NCBI GenBank assembly: GCA_023678885.1 | Contig: CM042979.1 | Coordinates: forward strand, 21,009,513 to 21,073,512 | Length of the DNA stretch: 64,000 nt | Source of the DNA: Pogostemon cablin | Taxonomy: Eukaryota > Streptophyta > Magnoliopsida > Lamiales > Lamiaceae | Direction: 5' to 3' | In this document: positions 11,852 to 23,700 of the stretch, in pieces | How the letters are laid out: each line of letters begins with the position of its first letter | How positions within the stretch are numbered: position 1 is the first letter of the stretch | The notes under the pieces: generated by a model | Database searches by the model: none | What the model saw: the letters and a program-made list of their open reading frames with translations, nothing else | What the model was told of the DNA's origin: nothing | Position numbers and translations under genes: made by a program

Positions 11852-13248
11852 ATGACGACGGACAAAAATACCAGTCGAATTGAAGCTTTAGAGCTTCACG
11901 TTGAAGAAATATTGCAAGGACAGGAAGCTATGCTCACGATTCAAGCAGATTTGGGTCGACGTGTGGATGGAATACCAGACCTAATCAAGCAACAAATGAT
12001 AGAAGCATTGAAGGAACTTGGATTGGGAAAAGGAAAAGAACCAATGATGGAGAAAGATTCGATACCCCCTGCTGCGAGGAACACAAGTATTTTGATTCAC
12101 CCTTCGGGTAGTGCTCATAGTTCATATGGTAGGATGGATGATGGGTTGTTATCTCCTAATCCGAGTGTGAAAAATCATGAGATGCACACTAATGCTAGGA
12201 ATGATGGTGGATTGTTATCTCCTAATCCCAATGTGAAAAATCATGAGATGCACACTAATGCTAGGAATTATGAGATGGGTGCAAACTACAGAGTTCCTAA
12301 ATTTGATTTTCCTAAATTTGATGGTGGGAATCCTAGGATGTGGCTGAGGAAATGCCAACGATATTTTCTATTTAATCCGATGCTGGATTATGAAAAAATT
12401 ATGTTGGTTGCGATGAATATGGAAGGGGTAGCAGACCACTGGTATGGAGATTATATAGAAGGGAAGGAAAACATGATGTGTGAACGATTTGCTGAGTTGT
12501 TACTATGCAGGTTTCAGAACAGTGATGGTGGCAATTTGATAGGAAAATTTAACAAGTTGAACAACAAAACTCAGTAGCAGATTACATTCAAGAGTTTGAG
12601 GAGCTGAAATCTTTCATGTTGGGGATGAACAAATCATTATCTGAGGAGTATTTTGTCAAGAGCTTCATTAGTGGTCTTAAGGAAGAAATTGGGCAGATGG
12701 TAGAAATTTTAAATCCTGGAAACTTGCTGGCAACAATGCAACTAGCAATCAAACAAGAGTACATGTTACAAGTGATGTCGAAGGGACATAGGATTAGAGT
12801 TAAAAGTTCTAATCCCAACTCATGGAAGGCAGAGGATAATGGAGGATTGAAGAGCAACGACCCTCCTTATTCAGGGGAGAAAAGGCCTTTTATGAAGAAA
12901 TTAACACCAACAGAGATGGAAGCTAGAAAAAGGAAGAACTTATGCTTCAATTGTGATGAAATTTATCACATCGGGCACAAGTGTAAAAGATTATTTGTAA
13001 TCATGATGGAGAACAATGAAGATGAAGAAGGGCTGGTGTTAGAGGAGCTGCAAGATACGCCAGAGCCGGTGGTATATCTAAATGCATTGGCTGGACATCA
13101 AACCTCAGATAGGATTAAGCTGACCAGAAAAGTAGGAAAACAACCCATTACTATTTTGCTTGACACTGGAAGTACTCACAGCTTCTTGGATCCACACATG
13201 GCTGCAAGGGTAGGGTGCGTTGTGGAGTACACCAATCCTTACTTGTGA
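11852..13248 (+). pseudogene. gag: gag with zinc knuckle and protease start, gypsy element
   Basis: The first open part (11852-12577) encodes a nucleocapsid-type protein that includes an imperfect internal repeat (LLSPNP..KNHEMHTNARN twice). A one-base loss near 12556 moves the frame and creates the TAG at 12575-12577. The protein continues in another frame through 12616-13248. That part holds the capsid-like region, a zinc knuckle CFNCDEIYHIGHKC (CX2CX4HX4C intact) and the aspartic protease motif LLDTGSTHSF. A second frame change near 13240 ends it. No single reading frame spans the gene. Confidence 0.88.
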
Positions 13249-16200
13249 CGGTCGCATACGGGAGTAGAATGGAATGTAATTTGAAATGTGTCGCAATGGA
13301 ATGGGAAATGGGTGAGTGCAAGTTTATTGTTCCTGTGGGAATTTTGAAGTTAGGAGGGTGTGACATGGTTATTGGAGTGGATCTATTGAGCCAACTTGGC
13401 CCAGTTACTTTTAATTTTAAGGAGCGAGTGGTGCAATTCAAAAAGAACGGGAAGGATATTAAGTTGCAGGGAAATACTCTGGAGATAAAACTGAGTATGA
13501 TCACTGCAAAACAATTGAAGAGACTGATTAAAAAAGATCATGGGGAACATATGGGATACTTGTGCTTCATTAGAAGAGAGGAGGAGTTTAAGAAAAGCAA
13601 ATCTGCAGTTGAACTAAATTCTTTGCTTGAAGAGTATAAAGTGGTTTTCAGATACCACGTGGGTTGCCTCCATCAAGATCGCTAGATCATAAAATTCCAA
13701 TCAAAGAAGGTATGGGACCTGTGAAGCTACATCCCTATAGATACCCATATCTACAGAGGCAAGAAATAGAGAAATTGGTGCAGGAGATGTTGGAGAGTGG
13801 GGTGATTAAACCCAGCAATAGTCCTTACTCTTTGCCCGTGCTGCTAGTGAAGAAAAAAGATGGGAGTTGGAGATTCTGTGTCGATTATAGAAAATTAAAT
13901 TCAATCACAATTAAAGATAGCTACCCAATACCACTCATTGAAGATCTGTTAGATGAATTGGGACAAGCTAAAGTTTTCTCAAAGATTGATCTTAGAGCCG
14001 GGTATCATCAAATTAGAGTTTCTCCGCTCGATATTCAAAAAATAGCTTTCGTAACTGTATCGGGACTTTATGAATTCACAGTGATGCCCTTTGGCCTCAC
14101 AAATGCGCCAGCCACTTTTCAAGCATTAATGAATAAAGTTTTTGCAAAACACTTGAGGGAGTTTGTACTTGTTTTCTTTGATGATATCTTAATCTACTGC
14201 GAAGACATGAAAACTCATGAAGAGCATCTAAGAGCAGTCTTCAACATCCTGAAGGAAAATCAATTGTTTGTTAAGGCTTCTAAGTGTGAATTTGGTCAGA
14301 CGCAAGTGGAGTATTTAGGTCATATCGTAAGTGGTGGGGGAGTCTTCGCCGATTCTAAAAAAATTAGAGTGATGATAGAGTGTCCAATTCCCAACTCTGT
14401 GAAAGCTTTGAGTGATTTTCTGGGCTTGACTGGGTATTACATGAAGTTTGTTCGGGATTATGGTGTGATAGCCAAACATTTGACACAGTTGACTTAGAAA
14501 GGACAATTTTCTTGGAGTAAAGAATCTGATGATGCTTTTCAGCAGCTGAAGCTAGCAATGTCTACAGCCCTTGTGTTAAAACTACCTGATTTTTCGAAGA
14601 CTTTCATAGTGGAGACAGATGCTAGTTATGGAGGCTTAGGGGCAGTATTAATGCAAGATCACCATCCAGTGGCTTATATTAGCAAGGCATTAGGGGTTAA
14701 GAATTTGGGGTTATCAATATATGAAAAGGAATTCTTGGCTATTATCTTGGCAGTGGAGAAATGGAAAAGTTACCTTATACATGGCACTTTCATTATCAAA
14801 ACTGATCAACACAGCCTGAAATACTTACTAGAGCAGAAAGTTTTCACGCCATTGTAGCACAAATATCTCACCAAGCTGCTGGGATTTGATTACAAAATTG
14901 AGTATAAGAAAGGTAAAGAGAATGTGGCCGCTGATGCTCTATCAAGGAGAGAACATATAGTTGGCGAGTGCAAAGCACTAACGATCATGAAACCAACTTG
15001 GATAGAAGAGTTACAAGAGAGTTATGAAGGTGATTTGTTAGCACAACAAGTGATAACCGAGAGTTTGACTTATCCTTACAATATGTCATTGTACACTTAT
15101 AATGCTGGGATTGTCCGATAAAAAGGAAAATTATATGTTGGGCCTAGCAAAGGGTTGAGATGCAAAATACTTGAGTACATGCACGCATCAACCAACGGGG
15201 GACATTCTGGGGAGGCAGTGACATTGCAGAGGATTAAGGTTGCATTTTGGTGGCCTAATTTGAGAGATGAAGTTCATGCACTTGTTTCTGCGTGCCACAT
15301 GTGCCAGCTATGCAAGCAAGAAAATGTAAGAACTCCAGGTTTAATCTAGCCGTTGCCCGTTCCGAAGCATGCATGGGTTGATATATCCGTGGACTTCATA
15401 GAGCAATTACCAAAATCGAGAGGAAAGGACACTATACGGGTCATAGTTGATAGATTCACAAAATACAACCACTTTATTGCTATTACTCATCCTTATACAG
15501 CTTCTCAATTGGCCCAAATTTTCATGGACTCCATCTACAAATTACATGGCTTGCCTTCTAGCATCGTCTCCGATAGGGACAAGGTATTTACTAGTCAATT
15601 TTGGCAGCAGTTGTTCAAGATACTCGGAGTGCAACAACACATAAGTACAACTTATCATCCCCAAACGGATGGCCAAACGGAGAGAGTGAACCAATGCCTT
15701 GAAGGATATCTAAGGTGTATGTGTGGTAGTAATCCTAAACAGTGGGAGCAATGGTTATCTATGGCAGAATTTTGGTACAATACCAACTTTCACACCTCAT
15801 TGAACATGTCTCCATTTGAAGCTCTATATGGTTACAAGCCAATTCCCTTATCTCTAGGGCCACATGTTCAAAGTACGGTGCAAGGGGTGGAGGCTACAAT
15901 TGAGGAGAGATAGCTTATTCAAGCTCAACTTAAGGATCTGCTGCATAAGGCACAAGAGAGTGAAGGTTTTTGCTAATAGGAACAGAAGTGAAAGAGAGTT
16001 TTCAGTGAGGAATTGGGTGTATCTGAAATTGAAGCCTTATAGACAGATGTCAGTGCACGGGAGCGCTGTTTGGAAGCTTGGTCCTAAATACGCTGGTCTA
16101 TTCCAGATCCTTGAGAAGATAGGTAGTGTAGCCTATAAACTATCTCTTCCTAGCACTGCCAAGATTCACCCTACTTTTCATGTATCCTTACTGAAACGAA

Positions 16201-16421
16201 AGGTGGAAAATTCTGATATTGTTGCTCAAGAGTTTTCTGAGTTTGATGAAGAAGGGAAAATGATTCTCCAACCATTAAAGATTCTGGCCCGTCGAATAGT
16301 GAAGAAGGGAAATGCTCTTGCAACTCAAGTTCTAATACGATGGTCCCATCTACCAGATGCTGAAGCAACATGGAAAGATTATGGTGAAATCAGCACCAAA
16401 TATCCACACTTAATGTCTTGA
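13215..16421 (+). pseudogene. pol: pol (protease end, RT, RNase H, integrase, chromodomain), gypsy element
   Basis: After the rest of the protease (13215-13655) the frame shifts again near 13655. One frame then runs from 13664 to about 15960. Reverse transcriptase shows VDYRKLN, YHQIRV, MPFGLTNAP and an intact FFDDILIY catalytic motif. RNase H shows the ETDASYGG start and TDQHSLKYL. Integrase shows the H..H/CX2C zinc finger near 15155-15320 and the D..D..E core with the STTYHPQTDGQTER motif. In-frame stops stand at 14495, 14855, 15119, 15347 and 15911; four are TAG and fit C-to-T change at glutamine codons. A last frame change near 15960 leads to the C-terminal part (RNRSERE.., then a chromodomain-like IRWSHLPDAEATW) ending at 16421. 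Confidence 0.9.
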
Positions 16422-16430
16422 GGACAAGCC

Positions 16431-16449
16431 ATTTCTGAGGAGGGAGCAA
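16431..16449 (+). promoter_or_regulatory. Polypurine tract before 3' LTR
   Basis: A GAGGAGGGAGCAA purine run directly abuts the 3' LTR start at 16450, as expected for plus-strand priming. Confidence 0.75.
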
Positions 16450-16686
16450 TGTTATGACAGAACATGTTCTGTTAATTAAATATTAGAAGTCGTATTTCTT
16501 TCTTTTCAAAAGTACTTAGCGTTTCTTAGTGGATGGATGATACGACATCATTGGCGCTGTTATATAATTGAAGGCCAACTCATTCACGGATTAAGCATGA
16601 CATAACAGCAGGTACAATTCCTTTCTTCTCTCCTGAAATTCTCTCTTTCTCTCTCAAATATCTCAATTATTCTTCTGTTCGTATCA
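16450..16686 (+). repeat. 3' LTR of the gypsy element
   Basis: Begins TGTTATGACAG, ends GTTCGTATCA and is followed by the CTCCG target duplication. It aligns along its whole length with 11570-11805. Confidence 0.93.
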
Positions 16687-17279
16687 CTCCGATTCTCTTC
16701 CCGCCATCTCCTCGATCTTCACGCTCCAGTTCCTCTACGCCTCTTGCTCTGCCTCCATCCTCACATTTCTCTATCAGAGGCAGCACAACACTTTCTGACT
16801 GTTCTCTTTCACACCTCCATTGCCGCACAGAACACCTTCGCCGTTGGTTCCATCAGCCGCTCCTCCCTCACTCCACTTTATATCTATACCTCCGCACCTA
16901 TGCCGATGTACCTCCACCCTCACGCTCGCTCCGCCACTTTCTACACTCCACTTCCAACTCTATGTTAGGATTTTTTTTAAAAATTTTTAGGTATCTACTC
17001 TCTTGTTAAATTTGTCCACCTCTAATTTTCTAATTTAGATCTAATTTAATTACAAGCTTATAGAATTATAGCAGTAGAAGTTGCTAGTCGAAGTTGGTTG
17101 AGAGGTGGCAGTAAAAGTTGATTTTCATACAATTGGAGATGAAATTGGAACTTAGAGGTTAGGAGAGAAATCAATTGAGGTAGAATTGGAGGTTACATTG
17201 ATTTGCCATGGAAATATAAATTACAGATTGAAAGAAATGGATTGAAGATTAAGTAATAGGATGTTGCGTATTTGAGCGT

Positions 17280-18090
17280 ATCCTGAATAATTTTTATTTT
17301 AATACATTTATGAATAAAACTATATACACTTCCTCAATTTATGCACTTTGTTTTAAAATATATATATAAATAAAATTTGTACACAAAGTTTTTAAAAAGT
17401 GTACATTTATTAATAAACACTTATACAATTAATATTAAAATGGTATACAATTAATCAATAAATTTGGAACTTGATCTTTTTAAAAATAATAATATAATTG
17501 TGAATTATAAGTATTACATTTATATTAATAAACTGATGTGATAAAAATATGGATATTTTTATATCAATATTAATAATTTTTTATTTTTTTTTAACAAAGT
17601 TGATACAAACATGTAAATTATTGAATTGCAACTATTACAATTAGTTTTCATAATGTTTCATCCATATTAATAAATACATTTAAAAATTAAAATAATACAT
17701 TTATTTTATATAATGTATACACTTGTTAATTAAAATTTATACAGTTACTAATAAAGAACTAAAAAATGCATGATACATTTTTATTCAAAATTAATAAATA
17801 CACTAAAGAATAAAAAAGATACATTTATTTCAAATAAAAGATACATTTATTTCAAATAAAAGATACACTTGTTAAAATAACTAAAAAAATGCTTTATACA
17901 TTTATTTCCAAATTTGAAAAATACATTAAAGAATAAAAACTAATACATCTATTTTATATTACGTATACACTAGTTAGATAAAACTAATACAAATACAAAT
18001 TCTAAAATATTTGATACATTTATATAAAGTTAATAAATACATTATAGAATAAAAGATATACAATTATTTTAAATAACATATACATCTATA
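17280..18090. repeat. AT-rich degenerate repeat field (ATACATTTATT words)
   Basis: Variants of ATACATTTATTT, TACACTTGTTA and AATAAATACATT recur many times without strict period. Near 17820-17870 one unit (TACATTTATTTCAAATAAAAG) is repeated exactly in tandem. It fills the middle of the composite element and has no coding content. Confidence 0.6.
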
Positions 18091-18822
18091 TTCATGTGAA
18101 TTCCAGAACCAAATCACCAACAAGAACGATAAATTTCATCATTTCATATTGTGAATCTTCATCAGGTTTGGTTGATAAGAACCTAATCAGGCTTCAACTC
18201 TATTCTCCTTCCCCAAAGTTCAACATTCGCAAGTTGATTTTAGCCGCATTAGACGCCGCCACGCAGCACTCTCAAACACTCAAATTCAATTGAAAAAAAA
18301 TTAATTAATTGAGAAACACTAAATCTAATTCCAAAAATTCAAACAGATAAAAAAATATAAAAATTAACTAAGAATTAGGGTAGAATCAATGTGAAAAATT
18401 GGGGAATACTACGAAAATTAGAGTGGTGAGCAAGAGAAAGAAGAAAATTATCGAAACCAAAAGAGTGGTGAGCGAGAGAACAGAATCCTGAGTAAAGAGC
18501 AGAAAGAAGAAAATTACTGGAAAGACGGCGGTGGAGATAGGGATACAACGACGGAGGTGGTAGCCGGTAGGGAGAGAGGACGACGATGGATGTAGGGAGA
18601 GATGGCGAGGAGGCGGCGACAGAAAGCTGAGGAGGCGAGAGATGAGAATCGATAGGCATTAGGAAGAGAGAAGCGACAGATGGGATGGAGAGAGAGCGCA
18701 ATTGAAGAGAGAGAAAATAAAATAGTAAATGACCCATCAAGCTTATTACGGTATTTATATCCCGGTCATTGGATAAAAAATACTTCATGTTGCACCTTAA
18801 AAACTATTGTACAATAGTAATT

Positions 18823-20500
18823 GCCAAAAAAATGTAGCGGGATCACGATTGCGCATGGATTAATATTTGTATGGGCCACAAAAACTAAAAAAATTATTCT
18901 TTTAGTCATCTATGAAACTATTTTAGGCTATTATAGTTACATTTGCATTTTTAATTATGAATATCTATTTATATCAATTATATTTTACTAGCTCAAATCA
19001 ATTTTTTTAAATTGTTGATACTGCAAATTGAAGGATGGGATTAAATTGGTAGATGACTTCTCAAAAGTTGCTGATAATTACTTTATACATGCTTAGGGGT
19101 GTATCTTAATGATACGGTATGTGCTTCTAGAATCAACGAGTTACAATTTCAAGTTGGTTGTGGATTGTGGAATCATGTTATATGTATTATTTTGTTCATA
19201 TCTGCTCAGTGGCATTTAATATATTATCTTTCATCTCAGTCAAAGTCCCGTGAGGAAAAACGAACACTGCCTTCCCTTCTCACAAAGTGTATATGTTTCT
19301 CTCTTAGAGGCTCAAATTCAATTCTTTGACCATCATAAATTTCATACCCGACATATTTTAAAGGTTTATTTTTTGCTTTAAAATGTGATCAACAGATTCA
19401 GTTGTTGTGAAATTCAAAATCAACTGCCCAAATATTGAAGATGATGCAACAACAAAAAATGACGGATTTCTGATACTGTGTTTTATACTGTGGTTCAAAT
19501 TAATATATTTTGAGTTCCTCCATTAAATAAAATTTGATATTTTCCAATTTATAATAACTTCTGACATTATCCTTTTATACATTCCCAACGTTATATGCAA
19601 TGTATATTATTTGATTTATAATATATATTAATTATGTACGCCTAAAGAAAATCAATTTATCTTTTAATTTAAATTTGCATGGTATTCTGGCTTCGTGTGT
19701 GCCAGGAGAAGTGTGTTTAATTGAAGTTATAAGACAAACCTCTAATGTTTGTTTCCGGTATTAAAAGCCAATTTTGATTTTCAATGTCTACACACAGGTT
19801 TTAAAAATCACCCCTAATATCTACATAAATTCTCACTCCTCAATTAATACGCTCACTCTCTTTATCTATCTCTCATTCATTTTATTTTTAAATTAATACA
19901 TTCTTAAACATTGATTTAAAGTTAAAATTTACTATGCATAAGGTTAAAATCTATTTATAGTTCTCAAACTCCACAAAACCCCAAGACAAATTATTTATTA
20001 TATTTCATATATGATGGTTTTTTTTATACACATAATACTTGAACAAAAATGATTACCATGATAAATTTTTAAATTTTTTTAGTTTAGTGTAAATTTTTAT
20101 TATATAAATATTTAATGATCTGCATGCCAATTTTTTATTTTTTTGGTTTAATTTTAATTTTTATTATATAAATATTTAATGATCCCCACGTAGCACGCGG
20201 CTTACATGCTAGTATATATATATTTACACCTATCCATGAAGGAGATAATATAGCACAACAAATTGAAACATAGTTTATGCTATCACTAAGGGCAACAAAA
20301 TCAAACGAGAAAGCTAAGAATAGCGAAGTCCAAAAGGCCACCTCTCAGCTTTGAATCAAATCCTGAGAGCTCCGTTTAGCCTTAAAAGGGATCAGATGGA
20401 CATTTCAAAGATCCCAATTGAACACCATGATATACAAAAACACCCAATCAATCAATAAGCAAAGAATCTATCTGTTGATTTCCAAATTTCAAAGATTAAC
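18823..20500. other. AT-rich intergenic stretch downstream of RABD2
   Basis: No gene supported. A 76-codon plus-strand ORF at 19099-19329 is unrecognised. A roughly 56-bp block ending TATATAAATATTTAATGATC occurs twice with period 64 (about 20071-20122 and 20132-20188). It is followed by CACGTAGCACGCGGCTTACATGCTAG, a phrase I take for the end of a degraded repeat. Confidence 0.4.
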
Positions 20501-20748
20501 ATACTACATAATTTTCAAATTTACCACATTTTTTTCAACCCTTTGCATAGAGTAAAAGCACATGACAAATACTATGTGAGCAATCCTTGATAATTTGTAC
20601 AGGACATGCAGGATTAAAACTTATTCTAAAAGAATGGAACAAATATAAGATGCACAACGCAAATGCTTGCTGACGTGTAGGGTGAGTCTTCCACAACTAC
20701 ATGAGCGAATGAGGAAGAATAAAATCCAAACAAATGCATAGGAGATGA

Positions 20749-23700
20749 CTAAGAAGAGCAACATCCGCCCTTTTGAGCAACGGGCTGTCCACGGATCTGC
20801 ACGGTAGGTGGCCTCGCACTGTTTGATGTAGGTTGACTTGCCATCCTGCAATAATATGAAGAAAGTGAGCCATTTGTGTTATATATATAAAAATATATAG
20901 AATGAGGGTGGGGTAGAGAGTGAATTCTGATGTAGTACCCATACAAGGAGCCAAGCACAAATTCATATTACAGTAACTTTTTCTATTTCCTATTAGTGAT
21001 ATTGCTTGCCAGATCTCAAGTTAGACTCCATAATAGAAACCAATTATGGTTTCTGCATCAAGACTCTCTCTCTCTTTCTCTCTCTCTCTCATTCTTTCTT
21101 CTCTCTATATATATAGGTACATATGTAGATAAAAACCAGCTACAAGTAATTTAATTTCATTGTATGATGCAAGTGAGAATGAAGTACACCTGTTCTTAAT
21201 ATCAGAAGCCATAGCCATGAAAGCCTGCTCAACGTTGGTGGCATTTTTTGCACTAGTCTCTAAGAATGGAATGCCAATTTCATCCGCGAATGCCTCACAA
21301 GACATCAAAATATGTATTAAAGCTACACCATTACTCAAATCAATCAATATAATTAAATGGAAAGGCTACCCAATAGAATTTATACCTTTGCTGTATCATA
21401 TGATACGGCTCTGTTATCAGCAAGATCACACTTGTTCCCTACGAGAAGTTTATTCACATTTTCACTAGCATATCGATCAATTTCATTCAACCATTGTTTA
21501 ACATTGTTAAAGCTCTCTTGGTCAGTTACATCATACACTATCTGCCAGAAATTGCAAGCAATTTATTTAGGAACATAAATCAAGGAATTGTTAGTCAAAC
21601 AACATGAACAAAAACACTCACTATAATTCCATGTGCCCCACGGTAGTAGCTACTAGTTATAGTCCGAAATCGTTCTTGTCCAGCAGTATCCCACTACAAA
21701 TACAAACAAAATGAAAAGGTGATATTGTCAGCTTGATAGAAGTCCATCACATAGGTAGCTGCAATTAAGATGCCAAATCAACATCAGAGAGAAAAACTAT
21801 GCTCATATATATTTCTTTTCTCAGAAAGATCTTTATGCCCAACATTTCAAGTTAAGAGGTCTTACTTCGTTCCAGATTGAGATTTGCTTAAAAAATAAAA
21901 ATATCTGTGGCGGATTTTCAAAGAAGCAACTTCGTATATATTTAGGGTTTTTTTTCTAGGGAGAAATGATAAACTGGAATTGGATTTTGATGTATGTCTC
22001 GTCTGATATCATTCCCTCAGTAAATGTACACCACAATTTGCAAATTTGAAACCGGCACGGTCACTTTGAATACATCAACAGATAAGATATATGCGGATCG
22101 CGAACCCATTGAGATGCATGAAACAATAATTTGATGAATAAGGGAGGGTCCAAATTAAATATAACTGAAAATCATGTGGTCAAATTCGATGCAGTTTGGA
22201 GATAACACAATATCAACAAATATATTGTTAAAAGTGAGTCATATTGATGTTATAGAAAAAATCCTTATCGGCACATTGATTTATATTTAACAAATATATT
22301 TCTACGTGCTTCTAATGTGCAATGTCGAGCAATTCTGATTTCTCGGTACAAGAGATGCTTTTTGGGAATGGGATATCCTTTTTTTTTTCCTTTTCAATTC
22401 TGTTTAGATAAATTCTATGCCTTAGAAAGTCCAGGTTTTCTTTGGTGGTTGATGCTCTTGGACAACATTTCCACATGAGCTGTGTTATATAAACATTTTT
22501 GTGATACCGTGTATTGCTATGCTAAGTTGGTGCATGATGTGTAATCATAATTCCAAGTATATGGGCCACATATTCTAATGCTGCTTACCTCTATCTCCTA
22601 CACTGTGGAGAAGAGTGCTTATAGGGCTTGACCTTAATGGAGAGTACCGCATAACATTTCAGATTTTCTCATTGTCGGACATTTGTAGTTACATTACCAG
22701 GGTCAATATTTGTCGGTCTTTTGGGATATAAACAGAAAGCACATAGAATCTACAATGATGTTGAGGAGTCCCTAAATGAGCTAAGAACAGGCATATAATT
22801 AGGTTTGCATGGTGGCCATCAATTCATGGTCCGGTTCATAATTTAGGTACTGAAAATACATGATTACAAAGGACAAATGGCAGCTTTCAAAATGCATTTG
22901 CATAAAGTAGATTCAAGTGAAAGGAACCTTACAATCTGAAGTTTAATAGTCTTTCCATCTTGCTCCACAGTTCGAATTTTCTGTAAGAAAATTGGTAAGG
23001 ATTGTTTAAGCTTTCCAACTAAAACTTACAATACAATGCTAAGCCTTACAAAGTCGACACCAATTGTGCTGATATAACTGTCAAGGTATGAATCGTCCTG
23101 TAAAACATAGAATAAGGTAAGTCATTATACCTAATATCACCAAAAACATTAAATACTTGAGAGGAAAAATTATAAATCCACCATAACATAAAACAATTTT
23201 CTCTAGTTTGACTAATTGAATAACTCGAGAACTGAATAATTGAATATATTATCAAGATGAAGTATGTGAATGCTATACAGACGCCAAAGTTGAAACCACT
23301 TGTCAGGTCCAGAATGGAGCTAATACCACTTTTACTCAATTAACTAATTTCATAGTATGAAATATTGTTTAACAAAATTAAAATTGAAAAATACACCAGC
23401 ACATGAAATAAGTATCTTCGTATTTGGTTCATGATAAACCAATATAAGCACAAAAAACTGATACCCTTTCTTCTCCTGACAACCAAACTTAAGATCTCAT
23501 TGCAGAATGCTGTGTAATTGCAATCCTAGTTGATTACGAACAATGTTCTTAGAGACGCTTATTGCGTGATTGGTAGGCGGGAATACAAATGAGATCACCT
23601 GTTACACAATGATGTTTCATCTCCTATTACACAAATTAAATACTTGCCACGTGTCATAATCAAAGGCCAAAATTCAATACATGCCCCAAGGGCTTATTAG

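Larger units (their letters stand above)
11570..16686 (+). mobile_element. Ty3/gypsy chromovirus-like element, complete but inactive
   Basis: LTRs of 236 and 237 bp bound a 5117-bp element flanked by a perfect 5-bp target duplication, CTCCG, at 11565-11569 and 16687-16691. Order is gag, protease, reverse transcriptase, RNase H, integrase and a C-terminal chromodomain-like region, as in plant chromoviruses; the short LTRs and total length fit the Reina-type size class (inference). The LTRs differ at about a dozen positions (about 95% identity), so the insertion is old. At least three frameshifts and five in-frame stops in the polyprotein rule out function. Confidence 0.92.
11378..18822. mobile_element. 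Mutator-like composite carrying a nested gypsy element
   Basis: The left flank of the gypsy insertion (11378-11520) and the reverse complement of 18700-18822 share an ordered set of words: a TAC.GCACAAT/TATTGTACAAT end, an A-rich AAGG word, a GGGTCAACTATATAA-like and CCGGGATATAA-like block, then GGGTCATT followed by CTCTCTC. That is the pattern of long imperfect terminal inverted repeats. Without the nested LTR element and its target duplication the host element would be about 2.3 kb. It holds an AT-rich repeat field (17280-18090) and no transposase. Target duplication not found. Confidence 0.4.

Noticed and set aside
16744..16968. 74-codon ORF after the 3' LTR as a host gene exon
   Set aside because: It belongs to the pyrimidine-rich interior interrupted by the gypsy insertion; no homologous family recognised and composition resembles the other arm of the composite element.
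18375..18788. 137-codon minus-strand Ser/Leu/Pro-rich ORF
   Set aside because: Lies in the pyrimidine-rich arm of the putative Mutator-like element; low complexity, no start context, no recognised family.
20621..20966. Several minus-strand ORFs over the last RABD2 exon
   Set aside because: Only the frame ending GGCCSS is coding (20749-20845); the others are shadow frames including intron sequence.
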